DNA of 64,000 nt from Pseudoalteromonas spongiae UST010723-006. GTDB taxonomy: Bacteria > Pseudomonadota > Gammaproteobacteria > Enterobacterales > Alteromonadaceae. A program made the translations under genes and the position numbers. Each line of letters begins with the position of its first letter. The first letter of the stretch is position 1. Of this stretch, positions 28,577 through 37,892 are shown in pieces. The notes beneath the pieces were generated by a model. That model worked only from the letters and a program-made list of their open reading frames with translations, did not search any database and had not been told where the DNA came from. The stretch lies in the NCBI RefSeq assembly GCF_000238255.3, contig NZ_CP011039.1:421001-485000 (forward strand). The letters run 5' to 3'.

Positions 28577-29329
28577 ATGTCATCGTTATCAAACCAAGAA
28601 TTAATTCGTTATTCTCGCCAGTTACTATTGCCAGAAATTGACGAGAATGCGCAACTTAAATTAAAAGCTGCGCGCGTATTAATTATTGGTTTGGGTGGGC
28701 TTGGTTCACCTGCAGCGTTTTATTTAGCAGCATCGGGTATTGGACAGCTAACTTTGGTCGACCATGATGAGGTTGAGCTGTCTAATTTGCAGCGGCAAAT
28801 TCTCTATAAAATTAGTCATATAGGGCAAAGTAAAAGTAAAGCCGCGGGCAAAACGCTGCAAGCGCTGAATAATCAAATATCAATATCGACGCTTTCGCAA
28901 AAGTTGGATGAGCAAAATGCCAAGGCACTTATCGAAAATTGTGATTTAGTACTCGATTGCAGTGATAACTTTAAAACACGTTATTTAGTTAATCGCCTTG
29001 CTAAGCAGTTTGCTAAACCGCTTGTTTCGGGAGCAGCGATGGGCTGGCAGGGGCAATTGTGTATTGTCGATAATAAAAATGATAACGCACCTTGCTATGA
29101 ATGCTTGTTTGCCAACCAAGGTGTAAGTAGTGCACAAAACTGTGATACCTTAGGCGTTATCAGCCCGCTGCTTGGTGTAATTGGCGCGCAGCAGGCAATT
29201 GCAGCAATACTTTTACTGTTGGGTGAAGATAACTTACCGCAGTTTTTACAATTTGATGCGCAGAGCTTTAAACAAAGCGCTTTTTCGTTTGCAACGTCAC
29301 AAACCTGTACAGTGTGTAACAAACGTTAA
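28577..29329 (+). CDS. thiF: ThiS adenylyltransferase (ThiF/MoeB family)
   Basis: 250 residues. RYSRQLLLPEID and VLIIGLGGLGSPAAFYLAAS give the ATP-binding glycine motif; LSNLQRQILY supplies the Arg finger segment; LVLDCSDNFKTRYLVN is the adenylation Asp site. Two Cys pairs (CYEC and CTVC) would hold zinc. It activates the ThiS C-terminus with ATP. It could also serve MoaD, as MoeB is closely related, but its place at the end of the thi operon, 2 bp after thiDE, supports thiF. No clear terminator follows. Confidence 0.92.
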   Translation: MSSLSNQELIRYSRQLLLPEIDENAQLKLKAARVLIIGLGGLGSPAAFYLAASGIGQLTLVDHDEVELSNLQRQILYKISHIGQSKSKAAGKTLQALNNQISISTLSQKLDEQNAKALIENCDLVLDCSDNFKTRYLVNRLAKQFAKPLVSGAAMGWQGQLCIVDNKNDNAPCYECLFANQGVSSAQNCDTLGVISPLLGVIGAQQAIAAILLLLGEDNLPQFLQFDAQSFKQSAFSFATSQTCTVCNKR

Positions 29330-29457
29330 GCTAAGTAAGTATCTAGATAAAACCGATACGATTCTACGTAATACTACCTTTTATTTACATTTCCCAACGT
29401 TATGGTGTTTGTGTTTTTACCCGAATTAGGTATTTTAGATTAATAATTGGAGGGAAC

Positions 29458-31659
29458 ATGCTTAGAAAATTATTAATTTCAGCAGCAATGCTTGGCGCGG
29501 CAAATGCGCATGCACAGCCATCACAACACTATTTAGTCACTTTTCCTAATGAGGATATTGAAGCCAAAGCTAAGATAAGTTTGCATCATAACTTAATTGG
29601 CGATCGTCCAAATGGTGTGTTGTTTACACTCTCCAGTGAAGAACAATCCTTATTAAAGCGCTTTGGTGCAACCTTGCAACCTGCAGATAATTTGGCAAAG
29701 CAGTTTTTAACCAAGCAAAAAAATATTTTTGATAAGCTAACTAACACAAGCACAGGGATTCCTGGTTTTAGTTGTTACGCAACGGTTGAAGAAACCTTTC
29801 AGCAAGTAGACGACTTAGTTGCGGCTCACCCCGAATACACAGAACTTGTGGATATCGGTGATTCTTGGCAAAAGCAAAACAAAGGTGAAGGCTACGATTT
29901 AAAAGTTTTAAAAATTGGTAAAAAAGATTTAGTTAATCCGCCTATTTTATTTATTCAAAGCGCCATGCATGCACGCGAGCTAGCTACAGCCGCATTGACA
30001 TTAGATTTTGCCAAACAGTTATTAGCAGAGCGGGAAACCAATGCCGATATCAACTGGATTTTGGAAACACAACAAATTCATATTCTCTTTCAAACAAATC
30101 CCGATGGACGAAAAATTGCGGAAACAGGCGTTTCTCAGCGTAAAAATGTTAACGAAAATCATTGTTTAGAGGCCAATGTTGGTGTTGATTTAAATCGTAA
30201 TTTTAGCTTTGGCTGGGGCTCGGTTGATGGTGGCTCTAGTGGTGATGCGTGCTCTGCAACGTATCGTGGAGATAGCCCAGGTTCAGAGCCAGAAGTGGCC
30301 GCAGTTGAGAATTATGTTCGTAGTATTTTCCCCGATCAACGCGGGCCAAATATTAGCGATGCAGCGCCTGAAAATACTCAAGGCTTGTACTTAGATATTC
30401 ACAGTTACAGTCAGCTTATTTTATGGCCTTGGGGTGGCAGCTATGATGCTGCGCCAAATGCCAAAGGGTTAGAATCGTTAGGTCGAAAACTTGCGTATTT
30501 TAATGACTATCGGCCAATGCAATCGGTAGGTTTATACCCGACCGATGGTACTTCAGATAATTTAGCTTATGGTGAACTTGGTATTGCGCATATTACCTTT
30601 GAATTAGGTACCGCATTTTTCCAATCGTGTGGCTATTATGGTGCGTTAGTCAAGCCAGATAACTTAAAGGCACTACTTTATGCAGCTAAGGTAACAAAAG
30701 CGCCTTATCAGTTAACACAGGGTCCAGATATTGCCGATATAAATTTTGCGTTGAATGCGCAGCAGCAAATAGTTTTAAAAGCAAACGCAACGGATACGCG
30801 CTTTAAAAACAATAGCTCTTGGCCAATGCAAAATATTACTAAGGTAAGGTTTGCGGTTAATCAGCTGGTGTCAGATGACAATCAACAGCTGGCGACGTTT
30901 AGTGATGGTAACGCAGATAGCATCACTGAGCAGTTTGAGATTGTGATTAACGACAATCAATTAATCGACAAAAAAGCAATTGTGTATATGCAAGCGCAGG
31001 ATAGTGATGGTTATTGGGGCACGATTACGGCGCAAAGTATTGATACGAATCCGCCAAGTGTCGCAGGAAACGTTGTGTGTTCTGGCGCTAAATGCCAATT
31101 TAATGTGGAAAACCCAGTAAGTGGCTTCAACTACAAATGGCAACTGTCTAGCGGTGATGTGCTCGAAGGGGAAGAGGCGACACATATATTGCCTTCACTT
31201 GGTGACTATTCTGCAACCCTTGTTGTGACTAACTCGATTGGTGTGTCAAATAGCTTAGCTATACACTTTAATGTTACAGAGTTATTTGCGCCAGAAGTAG
31301 TTGCTTCACACCGGTGTAACTATTTAGCGTGTGAGTTTGATGCATCGCTTAGTACAGATGCTGATAGCAACACGTTAAGTTATACTTGGAAAGCGGAAGA
31401 CGCATCTGCGAGTGGCAAGGTATTCTCGCATAACTTCTCTCAATCAGGCAGCTATAAAGTTGAGTTAGTGGTAACTGATGAACATGAGCAAGCGGCGCGT
31501 TATGAGTTTGATTTAAAGGTTGAAGCTGAGCCAGAGCCCGTACCTCTTCCTGAAGTACCAGATGACGTTAAAAAAGAGTCTTCTGGCAGTAATTCATTGT
31601 TTATGTTGTTTATTCTTACTGCTGGCGCATTGATAAGAAGACAGCGCGTAAAACATTAA
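29458..31659 (+). CDS. Secreted zinc carboxypeptidase (M14) with PKD-like repeats and C-terminal anchor
   Basis: 733 residues with a signal peptide (LRKLLISAAMLGAANAHA). The M14 domain (about 105-415) shows MHARELATAALTLDF with zinc ligands His171 and Glu174, VGVDLNRNFSFGW (substrate Arg), LYLDIHSYSQLILWPWG (third ligand His) and ITFELGTAFF (catalytic Glu). Two PKD-like domains follow (about 535-690). The end, SSGSNSLFMLFILTAGALIR plus RQR, looks like a GlyGly-CTERM-type sorting tail. It probably digests peptides outside the cell or on its surface. GGAGGG before the ATG is a strong ribosome site. Confidence 0.9.
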   Translation: MLRKLLISAAMLGAANAHAQPSQHYLVTFPNEDIEAKAKISLHHNLIGDRPNGVLFTLSSEEQSLLKRFGATLQPADNLAKQFLTKQKNIFDKLTNTSTGIPGFSCYATVEETFQQVDDLVAAHPEYTELVDIGDSWQKQNKGEGYDLKVLKIGKKDLVNPPILFIQSAMHARELATAALTLDFAKQLLAERETNADINWILETQQIHILFQTNPDGRKIAETGVSQRKNVNENHCLEANVGVDLNRNFSFGWGSVDGGSSGDACSATYRGDSPGSEPEVAAVENYVRSIFPDQRGPNISDAAPENTQGLYLDIHSYSQLILWPWGGSYDAAPNAKGLESLGRKLAYFNDYRPMQSVGLYPTDGTSDNLAYGELGIAHITFELGTAFFQSCGYYGALVKPDNLKALLYAAKVTKAPYQLTQGPDIADINFALNAQQQIVLKANATDTRFKNNSSWPMQNITKVRFAVNQLVSDDNQQLATFSDGNADSITEQFEIVINDNQLIDKKAIVYMQAQDSDGYWGTITAQSIDTNPPSVAGNVVCSGAKCQFNVENPVSGFNYKWQLSSGDVLEGEEATHILPSLGDYSATLVVTNSIGVSNSLAIHFNVTELFAPEVVASHRCNYLACEFDASLSTDADSNTLSYTWKAEDASASGKVFSHNFSQSGSYKVELVVTDEHEQAARYEFDLKVEAEPEPVPLPEVPDDVKKESSGSNSLFMLFILTAGALIRRQRVKH

Positions 31660-31685
31660 AAAAGGGAGCGGTTGCTCCCTTTTTT
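31658..31685. terminator. Bidirectional terminator between the carboxypeptidase gene and psd
   Basis: A perfect 12-bp stem, AAAAAAGGGAGC / GCTCCCTTTTTT, with GGTT loop. Runs of A and T on either side serve both convergent genes. Confidence 0.93.
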
Positions 31686-31689
31686 GATT

Positions 31690-32607
31690 TTAATACTGAT
31701 TAGTCTTCAGTAGGGGGTCAGCTTGTTCGCTTTGCTCTTCTTTATTTTTGATTTTCGCAAATGGCGTACCCATGCGCGTTACTGTGCCTGCAACTTCACC
31801 ATCAAGGAAATCTGCTACTTCAGAACCCCACGCTAAAATAACGGTAGAGCCCAATTTAAAGCGGCCCATTTCATCACCTTTATTTAAAATAAGTTGATTG
31901 TGGCCGTTTTCAGGGTAATCCCATGTGAATACGTCTTTACCTGCTGGTGGTGTTACTGTGCCAGCCCAAATAGTTTCGATGCTAGCTACAATGGTTGCAC
32001 CCACTAATACCATAGCAAGAGGGCCAATCTCAGTATCAAAAATAGCAACTACACGCTCATTGCGTGAGAACAAGTTTGGTACATTTTCAGCGGTAAGTGG
32101 GTTTACCGAGAATAAATCACCCGGTACATACACCATTTTGCGCAGTTTACCGCCAATTGGCATATGAATGCGGTGGTAGTCTTTTGGTGCTAAGTAAATC
32201 GTTGCAAATTTACCGCCTTGAAACGGCGCTGCTACATTTTCATCCCCGCCAAGTAATTCTTGTAAGCTAAAGTCGTGGCCTTTTGCTTGAATCAAACGAT
32301 CATCAACTACGTCACCAAGTTGCGAAATTTTACCGTCTACAGGGTGAGCGATAATGTCTTTATCTTCCGCGATTGGGCGCAAGCCGTCTTTTAATGGACG
32401 AGTGAAAAATTCGTTAAAGGTTTTATAGTGAGCCGGATCTTCGTATTTGGCTTCGCTCATATCTATGCCGTACTGCTTAATAAAGCCTTTAATTAAGCTG
32501 GTGGTTAGTTTGCCTGCTTGTGCTGCTGCTAATTTACCCACTAAGCGAGATATAAGGTGTTTTGGCATGGCGTACTGCGCGCCAATTTTGAATTTATCTA
32601 AACTCAC
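31690..32607 (-). CDS. psd: Phosphatidylserine decarboxylase proenzyme
   Basis: 305 residues. [12 protein letters not shown] contains the LGST self-cleavage site, with Ser254 becoming the pyruvoyl group; [15 protein letters not shown] holds the catalytic His; [11 protein letters not shown] is also conserved. It decarboxylates phosphatidylserine to phosphatidylethanolamine at the inner membrane. It lies 54 bp downstream of rsgA on the same strand, an arrangement found across gammaproteobacteria, and ends at a shared terminator. Confidence 0.97.
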   Translation of the reverse strand: MSLDKFKIGAQYAMPKHLISRLVGKLAAAQAGKLTTSLIKGFIKQYGIDMSEAKYEDPAHYKTFNEFFTRPLKDGLRPIAEDKDIIAHPVDGKISQLGDVVDDRLIQAKGHDFSLQELLGGDENVAAPFQGGKFATIYLAPKDYHRIHMPIGGKLRKMVYVPGDLFSVNPLTAENVPNLFSRNERVVAIFDTEIGPLAMVLVGATIVASIETIWAGTVTPPAGKDVFTWDYPENGHNQLILNKGDEMGRFKLGSTVILAWGSEVADFLDGEVAGTVTRMGTPFAKIKNKEEQSEQADPLLKTNQY

Positions 32608-32661
32608 GAGGTCGTATCCCTAAAAAATTTTTCGTATTTTACATCAAGTTGTTGAATGACT

Positions 32662-33717
32662 CTATACTCTTGGATTGCGAGCACCTGCTCGACCATCTTC
32701 CATTGATTCTAAAATGCGATGGTAGCTATCAAAGCGTAATTCGCTGATTTTACCTTCGTCAACGGCTTCACGGATAATGCAACCAGGGTCATCAAGGTGT
32801 TTGCAGTCTCTAAACTTGCAGCCACCAATAAACTCACGGAACTCTTTAAAGCACCAGGTAACGCGATCATTTTCTAAATGCCATAAGCCAAACTCTCGAA
32901 TTCCAGGTGAGTCGATTAAATCACCACCCGAGGCTAAATGATGCAGTGTTGAAACCGTTGTAGTGTGCTGACCTAAGCCTGAAACTTCAGATACTTCTTG
33001 GGTTAAGATATTCGCGTCGGGTAATAGGCTGTTCACTAATGTGGACTTACCAACACCTGACTGGCCAACAAAAATGCTGCTTTTATCTTTTAATAACGCT
33101 TTAAGTTCTTCGACGCCTTGGCCTGTTTTATTACTAATGAAATAAACTTGGTAGCCAATATCGCGATAAATATCGAGCACTTCATCTAAGTACTCAATGC
33201 CTTCATCATCGAGTAAGTCGACTTTGTTAAGCACTAAAATTGGCTCTATTCCCATATCTTCGCAGGCAACTAAGTAGCGGTCGATGATGTTGGGAGTAAA
33301 TTCCGGTAATACGGCCGATACCATTAAAATTTGGTCAATATTGGCGGCAACTACTTTTACACCGTCGTAAAAGTCAGGGCGCGTAAGCTGGCTGGTGCGT
33401 TCTTCAACAAGTTCAATTACCCCTGCTAAATCACCTTCGCTTACTTTTGCTGGACGAAAAATAACGTTGTCACCGCAAACAAGGCTTTTAATCGTACGGC
33501 GAATATTACAGCGTAGGATCTCGCCGTCAGCTGTTTCAATATCAGCATGTTGACCAAAGCGGCTGATCACTCTGGCGTTTTGTTGCGGACCAAGATTATC
33601 GCTTTGCCAAGATTGCTCTTCAGTCTGCTGATTGCCTTTAGCCTGCTTTAAACGCTTTTGATGGTTTGCGCTAATTCTGCGAGATTGACCTTTGCTGAGT
33701 TTTTTCCGTTTTGCCAC
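32662..33717 (-). CDS. rsgA: Ribosome small-subunit-dependent GTPase A
   Basis: 351 residues. A basic N-terminus ([20 protein letters not shown]) and an OB-fold domain precede a circularly permuted GTPase: G4 (LVLNKVDLL) comes before G1 ([18 protein letters not shown]) and G3 (DSPGIREF). The C-terminal [14 protein letters not shown] is the zinc knuckle. RsgA checks maturation of the 30S subunit. It is divergent from orn across a 111-bp gap and upstream of psd. Confidence 0.97.
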   Translation of the reverse strand: MAKRKKLSKGQSRRISANHQKRLKQAKGNQQTEEQSWQSDNLGPQQNARVISRFGQHADIETADGEILRCNIRRTIKSLVCGDNVIFRPAKVSEGDLAGVIELVEERTSQLTRPDFYDGVKVVAANIDQILMVSAVLPEFTPNIIDRYLVACEDMGIEPILVLNKVDLLDDEGIEYLDEVLDIYRDIGYQVYFISNKTGQGVEELKALLKDKSSIFVGQSGVGKSTLVNSLLPDANILTQEVSEVSGLGQHTTTVSTLHHLASGGDLIDSPGIREFGLWHLENDRVTWCFKEFREFIGGCKFRDCKHLDDPGCIIREAVDEGKISELRFDSYHRILESMEDGRAGARNPRV

Positions 33718-33828
33718 TTTTAGCCTATAACTTAAATAACACTTAAAAAAAGCGTTTTATCTATTGAAGAAGCATAATATGATATATCCAAATTCATTAA
33801 ATCGAAAGGAAAGCACCGCTAGGTAGTT

Positions 33829-34374
33829 ATGGCTTTTCATGAATCTAATTTAATTTGGCTTGATTTGGAAATGACCGGATTAGAGCCAAGCCAAGATCGC
33901 ATCTTAGAAATTGCTACAGTAGTAACAGACTCTGAGCTTAATGTTTTAGCTGAAGGCCCTGTAATTGCAGTCCATCAGTCAGACGAAGTACTGGCCGGTA
34001 TGGACGAGTGGTGCACCAATCAACACGGTAACTCGGGTTTAACTGAACGTGTTCGCAAAAGTAAGCACAGCGAAGAAATGGCAATTCGCGAAACCATCGC
34101 ATTTCTCGAAAAGTGGGTGCCAAAAGGTGTTTCGCCAATGTGTGGTAACTCAATTGGACAAGATCGACGCTTTTTAAACGTGTATATGCGCGAATTGGAA
34201 GATTACTTTCATTACCGCAACATTGACGTTAGCTCAATTAAAGAGCTAGTAAGACGTTGGTCGCCAGACATGCTTAACCTTGTTAAAAAGCAAGGCACAC
34301 ACTTAGCGCTTGATGATATTCGTGAATCAATCGCTGAATTACGTGTTTATCGCCAAAATATCTTCAAAATTTAA
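33829..34374 (+). CDS. orn: Oligoribonuclease
   Basis: 181 residues, the usual size. DEDDh exonuclease motifs are clear: [13 protein letters not shown] (Asp12, Glu14), [15 protein letters not shown], and [17 protein letters not shown] (His and Asp). It degrades two- to five-nucleotide RNA and pGpG, completing mRNA decay and c-di-GMP turnover. AAAGGAAAG upstream is the ribosome site. It is followed by a hairpin terminator and the tRNA-Gly array. Confidence 0.97.
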   Translation: MAFHESNLIWLDLEMTGLEPSQDRILEIATVVTDSELNVLAEGPVIAVHQSDEVLAGMDEWCTNQHGNSGLTERVRKSKHSEEMAIRETIAFLEKWVPKGVSPMCGNSIGQDRRFLNVYMRELEDYFHYRNIDVSSIKELVRRWSPDMLNLVKKQGTHLALDDIRESIAELRVYRQNIFKI

Positions 34375-34380
34375 AAAATT

Positions 34381-34412
34381 TTAGCTTTGCTGCTTGCAAA
34401 GCTAAATTCTTT
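34381..34412 (+). terminator. Terminator of orn
   Basis: TTAGCTTTGC / GCAAAGCTAA is a perfect 10-bp stem with TGCTT loop, followed by ATTCTTT. The second arm overlaps the -35 box of the tRNA-Gly promoter. Confidence 0.7.
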
Positions 34413-34421
34413 ATGTAAAAT
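34394..34421 (+). promoter_or_regulatory. Promoter of the tRNA-Gly array
   Basis: TTGCAA (34394-34399), 16-bp spacer, TAAAAT (34416-34421), followed by the GC-rich discriminator CACGCCCCG. A GC-rich discriminator is typical of stringently controlled stable-RNA promoters. It lies about 120 bp before the first intact tRNA. Confidence 0.6.
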
Positions 34422-34462
34422 CACGCCCCGCTTAGACGATAAAAGACTTTAAGCATTGGTAT

Positions 34463-34500
34463 GCGAGTACAGTTCAGCTGCTCGAGGTGATAGGTGCGAC
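34463..34500 (+). pseudogene. Decayed tRNA-Gly-like 5' end (copy a)
   Basis: GCGAGTACAGTTCAGCTG matches the first 18 bases of the intact tRNA-Gly genes with two changes, then diverges (CTCGAGGTGATAGGTGCGAC). No anticodon arm or 3' half is recognisable. It starts 82 bp before the first intact copy and is closely similar to the decayed copy at 34776. Confidence 0.65.
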
Positions 34501-34544
34501 TAAGGTTGCGCTAACGCTAAGTTAAAAAACGGTTGGTATGGAAT

Positions 34545-34620
34545 GCGAGTATAGCTCAGCTGGTAGAGCGCGACCTTGCCAAGGTCGAGGTCACGAGTTC
34601 GAACCTCGTTACTCGCTCCA
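34545..34620 (+). tRNA. tRNA-Gly (anticodon GCC), copy 1
   Basis: 76 bases: acceptor GCGAGTA/TACTCGC, anticodon stem CGACC/GGTCG with loop TTGCCAA (anticodon GCC, reading GGC/GGT), T-arm CGAGG-TTCGAA-like loop, CCA encoded. Identical to three further copies downstream. Confidence 0.97.
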
Positions 34621-34674
34621 AATACAATAGGTTAAAACAACCAGAACGTTTTAATCTTATATCTGCATGATTAT

Positions 34675-34750
34675 GCGAGTATAGCTCAGCTGGTAGAGCG
34701 CGACCTTGCCAAGGTCGAGGTCACGAGTTCGAACCTCGTTACTCGCTCCA
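34675..34750 (+). tRNA. tRNA-Gly (anticodon GCC), copy 2
   Basis: Identical over 76 bases to copy 1, including encoded CCA. The 54-bp spacer before it is not shared with the other copies. Confidence 0.97.
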
Positions 34751-34775
34751 ATCATTCAAAAATGCATTATGTAGT

Positions 34776-34813
34776 ACGAGTATAGTTAAGCTGCTCGAGG
34801 TGATAGGCGCGAC
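34776..34813 (+). pseudogene. Decayed tRNA-Gly-like 5' end (copy b)
   Basis: ACGAGTATAGTTAAGCTG followed by CTCGAGGTGATAGGCGCGAC, nearly the same as the decayed copy at 34463. Both are followed by GTTAAAAAACGGTT-N-ATGGAAT just before an intact tRNA-Gly, so this decayed unit and its downstream tRNA were duplicated together. Confidence 0.65.
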
Positions 34814-34855
34814 AAGTCGCGCTATAACCAAGTTAAAAAACGGTTTACATGGAAT

Positions 34856-34931
34856 GCGAGTATAGCTCAGCTGGTAGAGCGCGACCTTGCCAAGGTCGAG
34901 GTCACGAGTTCGAACCTCGTTACTCGCTCCA
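34856..34931 (+). tRNA. tRNA-Gly (anticodon GCC), copy 3
   Basis: Identical over 76 bases to copy 1, with encoded CCA. Lies 80 bp after the start of decayed copy b, mirroring copy 1. Confidence 0.97.
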
Positions 34932-34956
34932 ATTATTCAAAAATGCATTATGTGAC

Positions 34957-35032
34957 GCGAGTATAGCTCAGCTGGTAGAGCGCGACCTTGCCAAGGTCGA
35001 GGTCACGAGTTCGAACCTCGTTACTCGCTCCA
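34957..35032 (+). tRNA. tRNA-Gly (anticodon GCC), copy 4
   Basis: Identical over 76 bases to copy 1, with encoded CCA. Separated from copy 3 by a 25-bp spacer that resembles the one between copy 2 and decayed copy b (AAAAATGCATTATGT). Confidence 0.97.
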
Positions 35033-35065
35033 ACTCTTCTTCAAGTAAATCCCGATAAGTTAACC

Positions 35066-35116
35066 GCCAAGGTCGAACTTTTAATATTAAGAGTTCTAAC
35101 CACGTTACTAGCTCCA
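35066..35116 (+). pseudogene. Decayed tRNA-Gly 3' half (copy c)
   Basis: GCCAAGGTCGA, an altered variable region, then AGTTCTAACCACGTTACTAG and CTCCA align with the anticodon-to-CCA half of the intact tRNA-Gly with several mismatches. The 30 bp after copy 4 and after this remnant are also similar (TTCTTCAAGT-N-AAT...GATAAGTTAA), showing a past tandem duplication. Confidence 0.7.
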
Positions 35117-35243
35117 ATTCTTCTTCAAGTGAATTCAGATAAGTTAATTGCTAAGCACTAAATTTCTAACTTTATTTTAGTTTTTTTAGAAATTAGATAA
35201 AAAGATTTCAGAATTCAGAAAAACAATCTGAAACTTTCTTTAG

Positions 35244-35285
35244 AAATCTCAAATCTCAAATCTCAAATCTCAAATCTCAAATCTA
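35244..35285. repeat. Heptanucleotide tandem repeat (AAATCTC)
   Basis: Five perfect AAATCTC units and a sixth ending AAATCTA. It stops 3 bp before the prkB stop codon on the other strand. Same unit length as the TGAAACC array at 20261 but a different sequence. Confidence 0.95.
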
Positions 35286-35288
35286 GTT

Positions 35289-36188
35289 TTAAATTGGCAA
35301 TGAGTTTTGTCTTAAGTCTTGAAGGGCACGCTTTTTATTGATGATATCCTCTATGAGAGGTCGCAGTATCAGCTCCATTGCTAAGCCCATCTTTCCGCCT
35401 GGTACCACCATGGTATTCATACGTGACATAAACGCACCATTGATCATTTGCAAATAGTACGGAAAATCTACATCACCAATACCGCGAAAACGAATAACCA
35501 CAAAGCTTTCATCAAGTGATGGGATATCTTTTGCGCTAAATGGGTTTGATGTATCAACCGTTGGCACACGTTGAAAGTTAATATGGGTGCGAGAAAACTG
35601 TGGTGTAATATGGTTAATATAATCATCCATAGAACGCACGATAGAGCCCATTACAGCCTCATGTGAATGGCCTCGGTCTTGTGTATCGCGAATAAGTTTT
35701 TGGATCCATTCAAGGTTAATAATAGGAACCATGCCGATTAGCAAATCAACATGGCGTGCAACATCAACATCGTTGTCTACTGCGCCGCCATGTAATCCTT
35801 CATAGAATAAAATATCAGTGTCATTTTCAAGGTCTTGCCACGGCGTAAATGTGCCGGGTAACTGGTTGTAAGGAACAGCTTCGTCAAAGGTATGCAAATA
35901 GCGACGGCTTTTACCCGAACCAGTATTGCCGTAGTCAGTAAATAACTGTTCTAACGATGCAAGATCGTTGGCTTCTGTACCAAAATAGCTAATATGCTTG
36001 CCTTCTTGATGCGCTTCGCGAATACGCTTATCCATTTCAGGGCGTGTATAGCGGTGAAAGCTATCTCCCTCAACAAATGCCGCATTAATATTTAAGCTGC
36101 GGAAGATGTGTTTAATTGCATTGGTTGATGTGGTCGTTCCTGCACCGGATGAACCTGTGATTGCAATAATGGGGTGTTTGGCTGACAT
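35289..36188 (-). CDS. prkB: Phosphoribulokinase-family P-loop kinase (PrkB-like)
   Basis: About 299 residues from ATG 36188; a GTG three codons upstream (36197) is possible but less likely. IIAITGSSGAGTTTSTNAIK is a Walker A motif of the PRK/uridine kinase family; FVEGDSFHRYTR and DILFYEGLHGG are substrate and Walker B-like segments. PrkB is widespread in heterotrophic gammaproteobacteria with no RuBisCO, so a Calvin-cycle role is unlikely and its substrate is not settled. The gene ends next to a heptamer repeat and is divergent from the following exported protein. Confidence 0.85.
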   Translation of the reverse strand: MSAKHPIIAITGSSGAGTTTSTNAIKHIFRSLNINAAFVEGDSFHRYTRPEMDKRIREAHQEGKHISYFGTEANDLASLEQLFTDYGNTGSGKSRRYLHTFDEAVPYNQLPGTFTPWQDLENDTDILFYEGLHGGAVDNDVDVARHVDLLIGMVPIINLEWIQKLIRDTQDRGHSHEAVMGSIVRSMDDYINHITPQFSRTHINFQRVPTVDTSNPFSAKDIPSLDESFVVIRFRGIGDVDFPYYLQMINGAFMSRMNTMVVPGGKMGLAMELILRPLIEDIINKKRALQDLRQNSLPI

Positions 36189-36312
36189 AGAGCACACTAT
36201 TTTTAGTTGTTTATGTGTTTATATCTGGGCGGCAGTGATTGGTCAAGTTTGTCTTTATTACAATAGCTGTGATATTAATGGAAAAAATACGCATAATAGT
36301 TTGAAAATAATA

Positions 36313-37194
36313 ATGAAAAAAACCGTGATCTTTGCTTTGTTGGCATCTGCATGTAGCACTGTTTTTGCTAGTAATACGGCATCGAGTTTACCTAATACCG
36401 ATGTGTTTTTAGTTAAATTCAACAACAATAAACTCGTTAGCGCTAAAAATATCTCTAACCGTCTTGGATACGATAATCAACCTAACTTTATTGATGGTGG
36501 TTTGCTTTATACCGCAGGGCTACAGTCTGGTGAATCGTGGCAAACAGATGTAATGCATTACGATTTCAAAACCAAACAAACAACGAATTTAACCAACACC
36601 AAAGTTAGTGAATATTCGCCAACAAAAGTGCCAAATGAAGACAGCTTTTCAGTTATTTTAGAAGGACATGATGGTAGCCAAGAATTGTGGCAATACGGTT
36701 TAAATAAGCCAAAGCCTGCCAAATTATTACGCAAGGAAGTAGGCAAAATTGGCTATCACGCTTGGGGAAGAAATTACGATTTAATTACCTTTGTGCTTGG
36801 AGAGCCACATTCCCTTTATTTTGGTAATACACAAAAACAAACTGGTAAACCTGTTGCTGGCAATATAGGTCGCACTTTAGCGTTTAATCAAACGCTAAAT
36901 GTGTATTCGTTTAGCCAATATAAAAATAATCAGCAGTGGGTTACGTTATTTAGTAGCGAAGATCATTCATTTAAACCTGTATTACAGTTGCCCGAAGGTG
37001 TTGATTATTATGCATGGCAAGGTGATGATGCGCTGATTTATGGTAAAGAAAATGTAATTTATCGTTGGTCATTAAACAGTGCTAAAAAGCCAGCTAAATG
37101 GCTTGATTTAAGTGCACACTGCGAGCATAAAATTACCCGACTAAAATATCAAAAAGAAACTGAGTTATTGGCTTTTGTTTGTGATAGAAGTTAG
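36313..37194 (+). CDS. Exported protein, TolB/WD40-like propeller repeats
   Basis: 293 residues from ATG 36313 (the frame is open further up, inside the divergent prkB, but the signal peptide KKTVIFALLASACSTVFA marks this start). The mature part contains repeated strand-rich segments such as LLYTAGLQSG, TDVMHYDFKTKQTTNLTN, ELWQYGLNKPKPAKLL and DALIYGKENVIYRWSL, which resemble blades of a TolB-type beta-propeller. I do not recognise a specific family. It is probably periplasmic. Confidence 0.6.
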   Translation: MKKTVIFALLASACSTVFASNTASSLPNTDVFLVKFNNNKLVSAKNISNRLGYDNQPNFIDGGLLYTAGLQSGESWQTDVMHYDFKTKQTTNLTNTKVSEYSPTKVPNEDSFSVILEGHDGSQELWQYGLNKPKPAKLLRKEVGKIGYHAWGRNYDLITFVLGEPHSLYFGNTQKQTGKPVAGNIGRTLAFNQTLNVYSFSQYKNNQQWVTLFSSEDHSFKPVLQLPEGVDYYAWQGDDALIYGKENVIYRWSLNSAKKPAKWLDLSAHCEHKITRLKYQKETELLAFVCDRS

Positions 37195-37217
37195 TTTTTG
37201 GGGTTAAAAATAAAAGC

Positions 37218-37892
37218 CTAGTGCCTATCACAAAAGCGTTGCCATGAAATACTGCCTGGCAGCGCTCTCACACCACGGATAATCTGCCACAATAATTTGC
37301 TGTTTTCGAATTCAGAGTGTGCGTAGTCCTTAAACCCCATTAAATAATTAAATGCATCTTTGCTACCAGCTTGAATGGATGAAATGCGAATTTGTGCTTC
37401 AAAGTTCAATCGAAACGAGCTTATTGCCGCTTTTCTGCCATCTAAATCAATATTTGGGATATGGCATTTTTGCAAGTAACCCGCGCGTTCACCTTCACCA
37501 GAGAACCATATGCGCACTTTTTCACTGTAACGGCCTGACTTAGCAGGCAAGTCGAACATTAAGCGTTGCTGCCCTTGTTGCTTTAAAAAGTGAAGGTAGT
37601 CTAAAAAACCATGCTCAATAAGCATAGGGTGCACAGGAATACGACGTGGTTTTATTTTGTTATTGGTATGAAAGTCAAAAAAGTAATGACCATCTTGCTT
37701 CGTTACATTATCCAGTGTGAGTTGACCAATTTCGTCACTAAATGTGCCAGTGTAATAACTTATTAATGGCAGCCAAAAGTGCCAATGCTTAGCTTGCTCT
37801 CGCGGCATTTTGTGGTCGCCATAAATATACCCTTTGAATAAGGTATGAATTTCCATATTAGTAAACGGGCGGCGGCCTAAATGGGTTTTCAC
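37218..37892 (-). pseudogene. Degenerate tyrosine-recombinase (phage integrase) catalytic domain
   Basis: The start is GTG 37892 (GGA 7 bases upstream) or TTG 37922, which directly follows an in-frame TAG. About 224 residues cover only the C-terminal domain of an integrase: GRRPFTNMEIHTLF, HFWLPLISYYTGTFSDEI, PRRIPVHPMLIEHGFLDYL, SSFRLNFEAQ and LMGFKDYAHSEFE. The family pattern would have an Arg in the YTGxRxEE box, His-x-x-Arg-His in box II, L-G-H, and a catalytic Tyr; here these read TFSDE, SSFRLN, MGF and no Tyr, so it should be inactive. The frame is still open, so it may have another role or be decaying. Confidence 0.6.

Noticed and set aside
34849..35058. 69-codon open frame over two tRNA-Gly genes
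   Set aside because: It is made of tRNA sequence read as codons; the tRNA cloverleaves explain the region fully.
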